Notes: a model not told the origin generated them from the letters alone. Positions 13,071 to 22,601 are shown, counted from the stretch's first letter. The stretch is 64,000 bases of DNA from Clostridiales bacterium (GCA_017551625.1 JAFZLF010000055.1:1-64000), one strand, 5' to 3'. Made by a program: numbers and translations.

Positions 13071-15461
13071 ATGAAATTACTGAAGAAAGTGACGTCGATG
13101 ATCCTGATCCTGGCGATGATCGGGGGAATCGCGGCGTGCTCGAAAACTTCGGACAAGGATTCCGATAAGAGCGACAAAAAAGCGAAGAAGACAGAGAAAG
13201 TCTCCGTATCCGGTGATGATGAAGAATCGGAAGAGACTCTGGATGAAGAGGCGCAGGCGAGTGTGGATGAGGTCGTAGCTCAGCCGGCGATCGAACCTGC
13301 TCAAGTGATCGATATAGAGACAGATATGGGTGTCAAGGTGAAGATCGAAGACGACATCGATATTCCGAAAGATACCGAGATGGAAGTGACGCAGATGGAG
13401 GAGGTCGTTGACGATCTGATCGGAGCCTCCTACACGGAGTACGAGATCACTCTGGGAGATATTCACGAGCTCGGAGGATATGTCGAACTCCGACTCCCCT
13501 ATAACGAAGCGAATATTCCTGCGGGAGAAGACCCTGAGCAGTGTGTCGCGGCTATGTACTTCGATGAGACCGAAGGAGAGTGGGTACCGGTCGACTACGA
13601 GGTCGATACGGCTACAAAAGAGGTCGTGATCTACACCGACCATTTCTCCAAGTACAGATGCTATGAGTTTAAGGATGAAGGAAAACGAATGGCCCAGATC
13701 ATCAAGGTTTCTGATGTGCTGGACAAAGTCAGCTTCGAAGATGCGAAGAAGGCCATGGAAGAGTTCATATATTATGAATTTGAAGATCAGGAATGCCGCG
13801 CCGTGGTTGCACCGTATATCGAGGAAACTTTTAAAGACTTTGTCAGTAAGACCGGAGATGCATCCACATATGTCGGAAATATTGTTACCAATCTGGTTAC
13901 GCTGAGTGGAGGTGATCAGGCTTTCGAGCATATGCCGAAATCCTCGAAGATCATCGAATGCATGGGCAAGGCCGGTCTTTACATCTCGGTCGTGACATTT
14001 ATGATGAGTGTCACGAAGTCGGATAAGACTTCCGATGATATTCTCCAGATCTATAAGGATGCGGCATATCTTCTGGTGGCGGCATCGGGCAGTTCCTGGC
14101 TCGGCGGGATCGCGGCTGCGGCATGGCTCGTGGATCTGACACTGACTGAGGCGGCCTCTTATGTGCGTGGTTCCGTCAAAGAAGATGAGATGAAAGCGTA
14201 CCGCTACTACATGAATTCGAACGGGAAATACAATAACCACAAACACCTGACTCGTGCCGAATGGAGACAGATCATCTATGAGATCGCGACCCAGCCGCCG
14301 ACGAGTAAAGACTTCGATGCCAACAATGAGATCATGAACAAGATCGATGCTTATTGTAATGAGTTCTGGACCATGAACTACGACATCCGCTATGATGTCT
14401 ATGCTGATGTCGGACTTACCGGTAAGCTACAGGCCGATGCGAAGATGCAGCAGGAGATCTCCTCAGAGTATAAGGGTGAACTGCTGGACGAACTCCAGGG
14501 CGTATTCGCAGCGGTTCAGCTTCAGCTCCAGAGAGAAGCCAGAGCAGCGGCGATGAAAGAGCTTAATAAGCTGATCAAGTATTTCAATGAGACCTATACC
14601 GTGAATATCAAAGAAGTGGTCGACAAGGACAAGAAGCCGAGATTCGGTGGATGTCAGGCAGTCTTCTCGCCGCTGTATTCCGAGGAGAATAAGGAAGAGT
14701 GGACGGTCATCCTCGACGATAAGGGCTGTGCGAAGGTGGAGATGACCTGGATCGGTTATATCCTCGCAGGTGAGCCGAAGGAGATACAGATCTACTCGCC
14801 GAATGCAGACCTGACCAAGCCGGAGACGAAACCGATCCTGACGGTGCCGTTCTCGATGCTGAATCTGGATGTCGAACTGAAGTATGAGGGCATACCGCTC
14901 GAGGAACTGATCGGAATCTATCATGGAATATGTCAATTGACGCATATAGAGTTCACAGACGAGGGATTCGAATGGTACAAGGCCCAGCTCGAAGCCCAGC
15001 ACAGTGATGACGATGATCCATTCACGATTGATGGTAAGGCGCTCTCTGAAATCACGAAACCGGAGTGCGATGCGATCCTGAACGAGGCGATCAAAGAAGG
15101 AGAAAACAATACGGATCTTTACGAACTGGAGGTCTCCTCAGATGATCCGGCAAGTGGCAAATGTGTCGTGACACTGCGTTTCAATAGTGACAGTGGCGGA
15201 ATTACGGAGATCCCTATGGATTGTGATTATGCGGATGGATTCTTCACGATCAATGGTCCCAAAGATGGTCCGATCTCAGGCGGCGGAGAAGATCAGGGCG
15301 CGATCAGCGTGATCACCGGAATGATCGCGGCATCTGAAAGCGATGAACTCTATATTCTCCAGTGCCCGTCAATAGAGATGCGCGCAGTATATGGAGACCC
15401 GGCGATCGAAGTTGAAATACTTACTTTCACTCTCGAGGTCTCGAAGGATAAGGAAGGCTGA
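13071..15461 (+). CDS. Large lipoprotein of unknown function
   Basis: A 796-residue predicted lipoprotein. The signal is KLLKKVTSMILILAMIGGIAAC with a lipobox ending IAAC (Cys about 23), then a Lys/Asp/Ser-rich tether. Residues about 85-200 look like a beta-rich domain (GYVELRLPYNEANIPAG...GEWVPVDYEV...DHFSKY), a pattern repeatedly seen in anaerobe surface proteins. The middle region is helical with one hydrophobic Gly/Ala-rich stretch (about 340-365), and the C-terminal third is mixed. The ATG at 13071 is favoured over the GTG at 13065 on ribosome-site spacing. Its stop is one base before the start of an Lgt-family gene, so the two are coupled. I recognise no catalytic motif. Confidence 0.75.
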   Translation: MKLLKKVTSMILILAMIGGIAACSKTSDKDSDKSDKKAKKTEKVSVSGDDEESEETLDEEAQASVDEVVAQPAIEPAQVIDIETDMGVKVKIEDDIDIPKDTEMEVTQMEEVVDDLIGASYTEYEITLGDIHELGGYVELRLPYNEANIPAGEDPEQCVAAMYFDETEGEWVPVDYEVDTATKEVVIYTDHFSKYRCYEFKDEGKRMAQIIKVSDVLDKVSFEDAKKAMEEFIYYEFEDQECRAVVAPYIEETFKDFVSKTGDASTYVGNIVTNLVTLSGGDQAFEHMPKSSKIIECMGKAGLYISVVTFMMSVTKSDKTSDDILQIYKDAAYLLVAASGSSWLGGIAAAAWLVDLTLTEAASYVRGSVKEDEMKAYRYYMNSNGKYNNHKHLTRAEWRQIIYEIATQPPTSKDFDANNEIMNKIDAYCNEFWTMNYDIRYDVYADVGLTGKLQADAKMQQEISSEYKGELLDELQGVFAAVQLQLQREARAAAMKELNKLIKYFNETYTVNIKEVVDKDKKPRFGGCQAVFSPLYSEENKEEWTVILDDKGCAKVEMTWIGYILAGEPKEIQIYSPNADLTKPETKPILTVPFSMLNLDVELKYEGIPLEELIGIYHGICQLTHIEFTDEGFEWYKAQLEAQHSDDDDPFTIDGKALSEITKPECDAILNEAIKEGENNTDLYELEVSSDDPASGKCVVTLRFNSDSGGITEIPMDCDYADGFFTINGPKDGPISGGGEDQGAISVITGMIAASESDELYILQCPSIEMRAVYGDPAIEVEILTFTLEVSKDKEG

Positions 15462-15462
15462 T

Positions 15463-16287
15463 ATGTATCCTTTTCTTCACCTCTTCGGAAGATATATCGC
15501 GACTTATTATGTATGCGCCGCTACAGCGGGAATTGTAGGATTCCTGCTGGCGGCGTTTACGCTGCGCAAGAAACTTCCCGGCGCCGGAAGATGGATCCTC
15601 CCGCTGATCACAGTGGTAAGTGCCATCATCGGCGCGAGACTTCTAAATGTCCTTATCAACCCGAAGGGGTATGGAGAAGGCTTCCGCGCATGGAGCCTGC
15701 AGTATAAGAATCTCTCACTTATGGGAGGGCTGGCGACAGGCATCCTGGCGATTCTCACGTTTTGTTTGTTAGCTCGAAAGGATCCACGTGGGATCCTCGA
15801 TGCATTCGTGCTTCCGGCTGCCAGCGGGATCGTGATCCTGAAAATCGGGTGCTTCCTGAATGGCTGCTGCGGAGGAAAGAGCACGAAGGTGCCGTGGGGC
15901 GTGGAGTTTCCGGGAAACAAGAATACTACACCGGTTTTCGATCCGCTCCATATTATCGTACCTTCGAAGAACATCGTCCACCCGACGCAAGTTTACGAGA
16001 TAATCGGAGCCCTGATCGCATTGGTTCTGGCTCTTGTTCTGAGTCGTCTGATGAAGAAGCCGGGAGTGAGTGCAGCTGCGTTCTCCGGTGCTTTTGCCGT
16101 CGCAAGATGGATCGTGCTGCCATTTCGAGCCTTGTCGTATCCGAAATACGTGATCCATATCCTCTATCCGATCCTCTACGGAAGTGTCGCGCTTCTTTGC
16201 CTGGCCTTTGTGCTGTGGAGCGCACGGAGACGACACGTGGATACTACAGAAGTAGGAATTTCTTCGAGGAAATTAGACTGTCAGTAA
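15463..16287 (+). CDS. Lgt-family prolipoprotein diacylglyceryl transferase homologue
   Basis: A 274-residue polytopic membrane protein of about seven helices. Lgt attaches diacylglycerol from phosphatidylglycerol to the lipobox cysteine of prelipoproteins. The family motif HPTQVYE is present (near 172-178). In place of the usual GRxGNFINGE it has KIGCFLNGCCGG, a Cys-rich variant found in divergent Lgt-like proteins, so activity on ordinary prelipoproteins is uncertain. The ATG follows the upstream stop by one base, coupling it to a very large lipoprotein gene. It might be the only Lgt, a second specialised copy, or a different lipid transferase; the window cannot tell. Confidence 0.75.
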   Translation: MYPFLHLFGRYIATYYVCAATAGIVGFLLAAFTLRKKLPGAGRWILPLITVVSAIIGARLLNVLINPKGYGEGFRAWSLQYKNLSLMGGLATGILAILTFCLLARKDPRGILDAFVLPAASGIVILKIGCFLNGCCGGKSTKVPWGVEFPGNKNTTPVFDPLHIIVPSKNIVHPTQVYEIIGALIALVLALVLSRLMKKPGVSAAAFSGAFAVARWIVLPFRALSYPKYVIHILYPILYGSVALLCLAFVLWSARRRHVDTTEVGISSRKLDCQ

Positions 16288-16308
16288 CTGTTGTGCCCTT
16301 ACCTGGTA

Positions 16309-16317
16309 TGTTACAAT
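16309..16317 (+). promoter_or_regulatory. Extended -10 promoter of the ABC exporter
   Basis: TGTTACAAT: TACAAT at 16312-16317 with an extended TG, about 60 bases before the first exporter gene. Confidence 0.5.
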
Positions 16318-16377
16318 CTCAAGTTGAGAGAGTGGAAAAAGTCGGGCAGGAAGTAACGACGAAAGTGGGAACGACGC

Positions 16378-18276
16378 ATGAGCGCGGAAAAAGAGGGAAA
16401 CAAGGAGACCGGGACGCAGGATAAAGGCAGCCCGGTAGAGAAAAGGAAGAAGAAAAAGAACAAGGATAAACTGTCATTCCGAAGAACGGTCGGGAATAAT
16501 ATCTTTGCCATGAAGCTGGCATCGAGATATAGCAGGGGCATGGTCATCGCCGGTCTGCTGTTCGCGATCTTCGGGTATTTCGAGTGGGTATTTTTCGACG
16601 GGTTTTTCATAAGAAGGATCATCGAAACGATCGATCAGGAGGCATCTTTCCGATCGGTCATGGTGTTTATCGGCATCTCGTTTGTGATGTTCTTCTTCAT
16701 CGAACTATATAGTAAGTATGCAGATAACGTGATCTTCCCCTTAGGGACGGTCAAGCTCTACGGCGGCATCTATAAGCTTCTCTTTGCCAAGGCGAAGAAC
16801 GTCGAGCTCCGGTGTTACGAGGACTCGGATTTCTACGACAGATACACGATGGCGATGGACGGGGCAGAGGAGAAGATCTGCTCGATCATCAAGAATTTCT
16901 GGGGCCTTCTGGTATCGGTGCCGGCTGTGGGCGTTGTCTTCTACCTCATGTACGACATCGATCACTATGTCGTGCTCTTTATCATCTCGCCGCTGATCGG
17001 TAACTTCATCTTCGGTAACTACAAGCAGAAGTACGAATACAAGCGCTATCAGGCGCAGGTCCCGCAGAACAAGGTGCATAACTACGTGAGCCGTATGATG
17101 TACCTGCCGGACGGCGCCAAAGAGATCCGCCTGTCGGAGGTCTTTGAACTTCTGAAGAAGCAGTACAAGGAAGCGACGGAGAAGAATGTCAAGGCTGCGG
17201 TGAAGTATGCTTTTGCCAACTGCTCGCTGTCGTTCTGGAGGATCACGTTCACGTTCACGATCATCTTCGAGGGCGTGCTCTTCTACGCGATCTACAGGAA
17301 TCTCGTGAGTAAGACGATCACGCTCGCCCAGTTGACGATCATGACGAGCCTCATGGTGGCGATGACGTGGATATTGATCCGTGCTTTTGAAAATGTCATG
17401 GAGCTTATCAAGAACGGCGTCTTCGTCAATAACCTCCGGACCTTCCTCGAGTACGAGGAGAAGATTCCGCAGGATCAGAGCGGCGATGTTCCGGAGGGCT
17501 TCGAGAGCCTCGAGTTCCGGGATGTGTGCTTCTCCTATAAGGACGAAGAAACGATCCGCGATCTGTCATTCCGGATCGATAAGGGCGATATCGTCGCGCT
17601 GGTCGGCCATAACGGCGCGGGCAAAACGACGCTCATCAAGTTGCTGCTCCGGTTCTACGATCCGACCTCGGGCGAGATCCTCCTCAATGGCAAGAATATT
17701 AAGGAATACGACCTTCGCGCGTACCGCCGTCTCTTCGCGACGACATTCCAGGATTTCGCGATCTTCGCGATGAGTATCCGGGAGAACGTCCTGATGGGAC
17801 GGCACTATGAGAATGAGGACGAGATCGTCAGAAGATCGCTCCGGCGCGCGGGTATCCTCGAGAAGGTCGAATCGCTCCCGAAGGGCGTCGATACGATCAT
17901 GACGAAGGAATTTGATGAGAACGGCGCGGTCTTTAGCGGCGGCCAGCATCAGAAACTCGCCGTGGCCAGAACTTTTGCCAAGGACTCGCCGGTCAAGATC
18001 TTCGACGAGCCCTCTTCGGCCCTCGATCCGATCGCGGAGTATGAGCTCTTCAAGAATATCCTGAAAGAAGGACGCGACCACACGATGGTCTTCATCTCGC
18101 ACCGCCTGTCCTCGGTCAAGAACTGCGATAAGGTCTTCATGCTCGAGAAGGGCACGATCGTCGAGCGCGGATCGCACCGCGAGCTCATCGATCAGAAGGG
18201 GAAATATGCGAAGATGTATATCCGCCAGGCGATGAACTATCTGGCCGTAGAAAAGGAAGAGGAGGTGATCCTGTGA
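16378..18276 (+). CDS. ABC exporter half-transporter, subunit A
   Basis: A 632-residue half-transporter: a charged cytoplasmic N-terminus (to about 40), six membrane helices (about 45-340), then the ATPase. Walker A is GHNGAGKTT (near 410), signature FSGGQHQKLAVAR, Walker B VKIFDEPSSALD and H-loop FISHR. It overlaps the next gene by four bases, and the two share about the same layout, indicating a heterodimer. Type IV exporters of this kind move lipids, peptides or drugs; no substrate gene is adjacent. The preceding lipoprotein/Lgt pair is in the same direction but separated by a promoter. Confidence 0.9.
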   Translation: MSAEKEGNKETGTQDKGSPVEKRKKKKNKDKLSFRRTVGNNIFAMKLASRYSRGMVIAGLLFAIFGYFEWVFFDGFFIRRIIETIDQEASFRSVMVFIGISFVMFFFIELYSKYADNVIFPLGTVKLYGGIYKLLFAKAKNVELRCYEDSDFYDRYTMAMDGAEEKICSIIKNFWGLLVSVPAVGVVFYLMYDIDHYVVLFIISPLIGNFIFGNYKQKYEYKRYQAQVPQNKVHNYVSRMMYLPDGAKEIRLSEVFELLKKQYKEATEKNVKAAVKYAFANCSLSFWRITFTFTIIFEGVLFYAIYRNLVSKTITLAQLTIMTSLMVAMTWILIRAFENVMELIKNGVFVNNLRTFLEYEEKIPQDQSGDVPEGFESLEFRDVCFSYKDEETIRDLSFRIDKGDIVALVGHNGAGKTTLIKLLLRFYDPTSGEILLNGKNIKEYDLRAYRRLFATTFQDFAIFAMSIRENVLMGRHYENEDEIVRRSLRRAGILEKVESLPKGVDTIMTKEFDENGAVFSGGQHQKLAVARTFAKDSPVKIFDEPSSALDPIAEYELFKNILKEGRDHTMVFISHRLSSVKNCDKVFMLEKGTIVERGSHRELIDQKGKYAKMYIRQAMNYLAVEKEEEVIL

Positions 18277-20207
18277 GCAGTAACGACGCAAAGAACAGTG
18301 TATCCGGCGCCGGAAAAGACAAGAAGAACAAGCAGCCTGCTTCCCAGGTCCTGAAGAATAACCTCTTCTTCATGGGCATGATGTTCCGGGCCTCCCCGAA
18401 GTTTGTGGTCTTCCCAGCGCTCGACGCGATCCGCGGACAGGTCTCCATCTTCTTCGAGCACATGATCCTCATCGGATTCGTCCTCGAGGCGGCCGAGTTC
18501 GGTTACGACTTCAGCAGGGTCGGCACGACCATCATCATCTTCGCCGCCCTGATCACGCTCGGCATGGTATTCACGGTCCTCGCCGGCGACTACATGCAGG
18601 AGAAAGAGCGCCCGAAGGTCAGGGAGAAGATCAAGCTCGTGCTCTACGAGAAGGCCCGTTCCGTCGATCTCTCCTGCTACGATGATCCGGATTTTTATAA
18701 CAGCCAGGTCATGGCGATCGCGGAGGTCGACAAGCAGATCGACCAGACGATGGAGTTCATCAAGAACGTCCTGTCCGGACTGACCGTTTTCCTTCTGACC
18801 GGCGGCTACTTCCTCGTGAAGGACAAGCTCTCGATCGTGTTCGTCGCGATCACATTCATCTTCAGCGTCATTTTCTCCAAGGCGTACAATAAGCTCGCCT
18901 ACGAGATCCGCATGCGCCGCTACCCGCCGGAAAGAAAGCGTGACTATGTCAAGCGTGTCTTCTATCTCAAGGACTATGCGAAGGAGATCCGTCTGGATCC
19001 GGAGGTCACCGATTCTCTGGAAGAGCGTTTCTTCCTGGCAAACGATGAGGTCTACCAGGCGGAAGCATCACTGGCCAGAAAGAAGTTCGGCATGGCTTTC
19101 CTGAAGGACTTCGTCTGCGGCCATCTGGTCAACGACTACATCTATACGGCCTATCTCGTATACAGATATCTCATCCAGCACGCGATCTCGCTGTCTTCTC
19201 TGGTCATGCTCTTCAACTGGTTCGGCGGTCTCAAGAGAAGCATGCGTGTCTTTACCGAGACCTATCCGAAGGCCTGCGAGACGAGCCTGTATATCCAGAA
19301 GATCCGGGACTTCCTGGCCTACGAGCCGAAGGTCATATCCGAGGGCGATGTGGTGCCGTCTTCTCCGGCAAAAGCACTGTCGCTCGAGGGTGTCGGTTTC
19401 TCCTATAAGAAAGATCTTCCGGCGGTGCTGTCGGACATCTCGCTTTCCGTCGAGCCGGGCGAGAAAATCGCGCTCGTCGGCTATAACGGCGCCGGCAAGA
19501 CCACTCTGGTCAAGCTTCTGATGCGCCTCTATGATACGACTTCGGGCCGGATTCTCGCAGACGGTGTGGATGTCAGAAACTATAACTTAGAGGCCTATCG
19601 GGATTCGATCGGAACGGTCTTCCAGGACTTCGAGATCTTCGCGGGAACGGTCCGCGAGAACGTCATCCTCGATGTGCCCGAAAGAAAGAGCAAGGCGGGC
19701 GACGCGCTGACGGCGCATGGCATGGACGGCTCGGAGTCTCAAAAGGACAGCGCGGAAGAACTGGCGGAACTGGACGAGCATGTGCGCGCAGCCCTTCAGG
19801 ACAGTGGCCTTATGCGCCGTGTCGAATCGCTTCCCATGAAGCTCGACACTCCGCTGACTCATGAGTTCTCAGAGAAGGGTGTGGATCTGTCCGGAGGTGA
19901 ACAGCAGAAGCTCGCGATCTCCCGTGTCTTCTACCAGAACGCGTCTCTGATGATCCTCGACGAGCCGTCCTCGGCCCTCGACCCGATCGCGGAGTACCAG
20001 CTCAACCACGCGATGCTGCAGGCTACGAAAGATAAGACGGTTATCTTCATCTCGCACCGGCTGTCGACCACGCGCCTGGCGGACAGGATCTTCATGCTCG
20101 AAGAGGGACGCATCGTGGAGGAAGGTTCGCACGAATCGCTCCTTTCACGCGGCGGGAAATACGCTGAGATGTGGAAGGCTCAGGCCGGGGCATATATCGA
20201 AGTGTAA
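18273..20207 (+). CDS. ABC exporter half-transporter, subunit B
   Basis: A 644-residue paralogous half-transporter starting at a GTG inside the last codons of subunit A, with AAGAGGAGG just upstream. It has a six-helix membrane domain, then Walker A GYNGAGKTT, signature LSGGEQQKLAIS, Walker B LMILDEPSSALD and H-loop FISHR. Compared with subunit A it carries an extra 30-residue insertion before the signature (SKAGDALTAHGMDGSESQK region). Both ATP sites look catalytically complete, unlike many heterodimeric exporters with one degenerate site. Confidence 0.9.
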   Translation: MSSNDAKNSVSGAGKDKKNKQPASQVLKNNLFFMGMMFRASPKFVVFPALDAIRGQVSIFFEHMILIGFVLEAAEFGYDFSRVGTTIIIFAALITLGMVFTVLAGDYMQEKERPKVREKIKLVLYEKARSVDLSCYDDPDFYNSQVMAIAEVDKQIDQTMEFIKNVLSGLTVFLLTGGYFLVKDKLSIVFVAITFIFSVIFSKAYNKLAYEIRMRRYPPERKRDYVKRVFYLKDYAKEIRLDPEVTDSLEERFFLANDEVYQAEASLARKKFGMAFLKDFVCGHLVNDYIYTAYLVYRYLIQHAISLSSLVMLFNWFGGLKRSMRVFTETYPKACETSLYIQKIRDFLAYEPKVISEGDVVPSSPAKALSLEGVGFSYKKDLPAVLSDISLSVEPGEKIALVGYNGAGKTTLVKLLMRLYDTTSGRILADGVDVRNYNLEAYRDSIGTVFQDFEIFAGTVRENVILDVPERKSKAGDALTAHGMDGSESQKDSAEELAELDEHVRAALQDSGLMRRVESLPMKLDTPLTHEFSEKGVDLSGGEQQKLAISRVFYQNASLMILDEPSSALDPIAEYQLNHAMLQATKDKTVIFISHRLSTTRLADRIFMLEEGRIVEEGSHESLLSRGGKYAEMWKAQAGAYIEV

Positions 20208-20274
20208 GAAAGCAGTTAATCGTTGGTTATGTCACACTTTAGTGTTGATGTCGATGATCCATCATCGCACGACC

Positions 20275-20325
20275 CAGTCTCCAAACTGTCTCTTTTCAAG
20301 GAAAAAGGAGACCAAAAGGAGACTG
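20275..20325 (+). repeat. Palindromic ~50-bp dispersed repeat, copy A
   Basis: CAGTCTCC (20275-20282) pairs with GGAGACTG (20318-20325); inside, GTCTCTTTT and AAAAGGAGAC arms also oppose each other. The whole unit recurs inverted and in tandem at 56241-56343. It sits between two convergent genes. Confidence 0.7.
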
Positions 20326-20357
20326 GAACTAAGATCAACAATAAGAGAGGACAGAGC

Positions 20358-20828
20358 CTAATCGTTCTCCCGGAGCTGTTCGTCGGCGAGGAGGATCGGC
20401 TGGCGCTTGTTGTAGCAGACGATCGTGGCGTGACTGCCTTCCTCAAGAAGATGAAGTGTTTTTGCCGAGAAAACAGGCATGGCATCCATGACTTCGCCAT
20501 TTTCGGAAGTGAAGGTGACGGCGTCATAGTAGAGCCCCGTGTCCTTGTCCGTCTGGATCTCGCGCTTGTTGGAAACGACGCCTTTGCAGACGGTGCAGTG
20601 CCAGGCGGGCATGTCTTCGATGACGATATAGAGGAGAACTGCGGCGGCCAGGCCGAGGCCGATGCCGGTCAGGAGGCGCACACGGCCAGGAATGAGAAAG
20701 ACGGCGGCGATGGCGATCAGGGCGCAAACGAGCCAGATCGTGTTACGAAGATTCAGAACGCGGAAGATCCGCTTCTTCTCGTCTTTGGATGCATCACAGA
20801 AAGTCAGTGATGAAACGTCGATATCCAT
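20358..20828 (-). CDS. Small two-helix membrane protein
   Basis: A 156-residue protein of unknown family. Two adjacent membrane helices (about 30-75: TIWLVCALIAIAAVFLI and LLTGIGLGLAAAVLLYIVI) are followed by a cytoplasmic or surface beta-domain containing CTVCKG and ending LLADEQLREND. The ATG at 20828 follows GGAGAGAGAG by two bases and is preferred over a start at 20891. A TATAAT lies at about 20868 on the minus strand. Nothing indicates a specific function. Confidence 0.6.
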   Translation of the reverse strand: MDIDVSSLTFCDASKDEKKRIFRVLNLRNTIWLVCALIAIAAVFLIPGRVRLLTGIGLGLAAAVLLYIVIEDMPAWHCTVCKGVVSNKREIQTDKDTGLYYDAVTFTSENGEVMDAMPVFSAKTLHLLEEGSHATIVCYNKRQPILLADEQLREND

Positions 20829-21104
20829 TTCTCTCTCTCCGGAAAATGTCAAAATCACAATTATAGTATCATACGCGCGCAATATGGGCAAATAGGCCGG
20901 CTTCGCGATGGGGGGGGGAGAAGTCAGGCGAAGCAGTGAACTTCGGTATGGTGCGAAGATGAGGACAAATCTTCGGGATTTCGTGATAACAAAGTGGTAT
21001 TATTCCGCGCCGCGATTCGGTACAATGGAAACATAATGACGAAAGCATACATATGCAAAAGCGCTGAGATTGTTTTCCGGTAGATAAATGGAGGAGGATC
21101 GCTT

Positions 21105-22226
21105 ATGTTTACAAGAACGATGAATGGCTTTGATAAACCTGTATCACTTCTGGGATTCGGGTGCATGCGTTTCCCGACGACAGAGGACGGAAAGATCGAT
21201 CGCGTGAGGACCCGTGCGATGCTCCTTCGCGCACACGAGATGGGCGTGAATTACTATGACACCGCCTATCCGTACCACGGCGGCGAGTCCGAGATCGTAG
21301 TCGGCGAAGTGCTGAAAGAGCTCCCCCGTGATTCCTACTTTCTCACGACGAAGCTCCCGGTGTGGGAGATCAAAACGAGGGAAGACGCCGAGAAGATGTT
21401 CGAGAAGCAGCTCGGCAAACTCCAGCAGGAGTATCTCGACCTGTATCTTCTCCATGCCATGGATGAGAAGCGTTTCGAGGAGATGGAGAAGGCGGGCGTG
21501 ATCGACTTCATGTTCGACCTCAAGAAGCAGGGAAGAATCAAGAACGTGGGGTTCTCGTTCCACGATGATTACCCTGTTTTCGAGAAATGGATCGGGAAAT
21601 ATCCATGGGATGCGTGCCAGATCCAGTTCAACTTCATGGACACCGAGAATCAGGCCGGTACCAAAGGCCTGAAACTCGCGGAGTCGCTGGGTATCCCGGT
21701 GATCGTCATGGAGCCGATCCGCGGCGGATCCCTGTGCATGTACCCGGATGAGCTTCTCGATGAACTGAACAGTATCCGGCCCGGCAAGTCCAAAGCTTCG
21801 TGGGCGCTTCGTTTCGTGGCTTCTTTCGAGAACGTCAAGGTCATCCTCTCCGGCATGTCTTCTGAAGAGCAGCTCGAGGACAATCTCGATACGTTTAACC
21901 GCTATGTGCCGATGACTGAGGAAGAGCTCGCCGCCATCGGCCGGCTCCGGGAAGCGCTGGACGCCCGTGTCTTTAACCCCTGCACAGGTTGCCGCTACTG
22001 CATGCCGTGCCCGGGCGGTGTGGACATCCCGAAGTCCTTCCGCATCTGGAACGAGTACGGGAAATACGGGAACGTCGGTCACACCAAGTGGGAGTGGAAT
22101 ATGCTCAAGGACGACGAGAAACCGGCGAACTGCCTGCAGTGCGGGGCCTGCGAGGAGCAGTGTCCGCAGCATATCTCTATCCGAGAGGACCTTGTGAAGG
22201 TTACGGACCTGATCGGCAATCTCTGA
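21105..22226 (+). CDS. Aldo/keto reductase with C-terminal 4Fe-4S domain
   Basis: A 373-residue fusion. Residues 1-275 are an aldo/keto reductase barrel with the tetrad D52, Y57, K83 and H117 (YDTAYPYHGG, LTTKLP, YLLHAMD). The tail is a ferredoxin-like domain with CTGCRYCMPCPGG (near 289-301) and CLQCGACEEQCPQ (near 344-356), expected to hold two 4Fe-4S clusters. Such fusions are widespread in anaerobes and probably couple ferredoxin-level electrons to carbonyl reduction; substrates are mostly unknown. Ribosome site GGAGGA precedes the ATG. A TACAAT box at 21021 may be its -10. Confidence 0.9.
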   Translation: MFTRTMNGFDKPVSLLGFGCMRFPTTEDGKIDRVRTRAMLLRAHEMGVNYYDTAYPYHGGESEIVVGEVLKELPRDSYFLTTKLPVWEIKTREDAEKMFEKQLGKLQQEYLDLYLLHAMDEKRFEEMEKAGVIDFMFDLKKQGRIKNVGFSFHDDYPVFEKWIGKYPWDACQIQFNFMDTENQAGTKGLKLAESLGIPVIVMEPIRGGSLCMYPDELLDELNSIRPGKSKASWALRFVASFENVKVILSGMSSEEQLEDNLDTFNRYVPMTEEELAAIGRLREALDARVFNPCTGCRYCMPCPGGVDIPKSFRIWNEYGKYGNVGHTKWEWNMLKDDEKPANCLQCGACEEQCPQHISIREDLVKVTDLIGNL

Positions 22227-22262
22227 TCCGATCCGACGCCCGAAGGTTCTCTTTCGGTGGCT

Positions 22263-22291
22263 CGAAAAGCACTGAAACGAAGTGCTTTTCG
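22263..22291 (+). repeat. Hairpin built from an inverted pair of the AAAAGCACT motif
   Basis: CGAAAAGCACT (22263-22273) and AGTGCTTTTCG (22281-22291) form a perfect 11-bp stem with a seven-base loop, 37 bases after the aldo/keto reductase stop. There is no T-run, so it is either a weak terminator, an mRNA 3' stabiliser or a motif pair. Confidence 0.6.
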
Positions 22292-22306
22292 TGCGGTAAA
22301 CGACGG

Positions 22307-22331
22307 AAAAATGCGCAGAATATGCATTTTT
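22307..22331 (+). terminator. Possible terminator of the aldo/keto reductase gene
   Basis: AAAAATGC (22307-22314) pairs with GCATTTTT (22324-22331). The T-run is part of the stem, as in many A/T-flanked bidirectional terminators. It overlaps nothing of the rpsU promoter that starts at 22334. Confidence 0.5.
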
Positions 22332-22333
22332 CA

Positions 22334-22362
22334 TTGACGAGCGCCGAAATTTAGAGTAATAT
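22334..22362 (+). promoter_or_regulatory. Promoter of rpsU
   Basis: TTGACG (22334-22339), 17-bp spacer, TAATAT (22357-22362). Confidence 0.7.
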
Positions 22363-22427
22363 ATGCCTTGTTCGAAACTGATTCTTATGGGTTTCGCGAG
22401 TTTAACGTATGGAAGGAGGGATAACAA

Positions 22428-22601
22428 GTGTCGGAAATCAGACTTAAAGAAAATGAGTCCCTTGACAGTGCTCTGCGTCGTTTTAAGCGTTCCTGCGCTC
22501 GTTCTGGTGTACTCGCTGAGGTACGCAAGAGAGAGCACTACGAGAAGCCTTCTGTACGCCGTAAGAAGAAGTCGGAGGCGGCGAGAAAGCGCAAGAGATA
22601 A
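22428..22601 (+). CDS. rpsU: Ribosomal protein bS21
   Basis: A 57-residue basic protein starting at GTG, preceded by GGAAGGAGGG eight bases upstream. The sequence opens [19 protein letters not shown] and ends in a Lys/Arg-rich tail ([14 protein letters not shown]), the complete bS21 pattern. The protein sits on the 30S platform near the mRNA exit and assists initiation. Here it is a monocistronic unit with its own promoter and terminator, whereas in many Firmicutes it is next to yqeY or dnaG. Confidence 0.97.
   Translation: MSEIRLKENESLDSALRRFKRSCARSGVLAEVRKREHYEKPSVRRKKKSEAARKRKR

Noticed and set aside
20908-20934. Terminator at the G-run hairpin (GCTTCGC/GCGAAGC)
   Set aside because: Long G-rich loop and no U-run on either strand; it lies between divergent genes where no terminator is expected.
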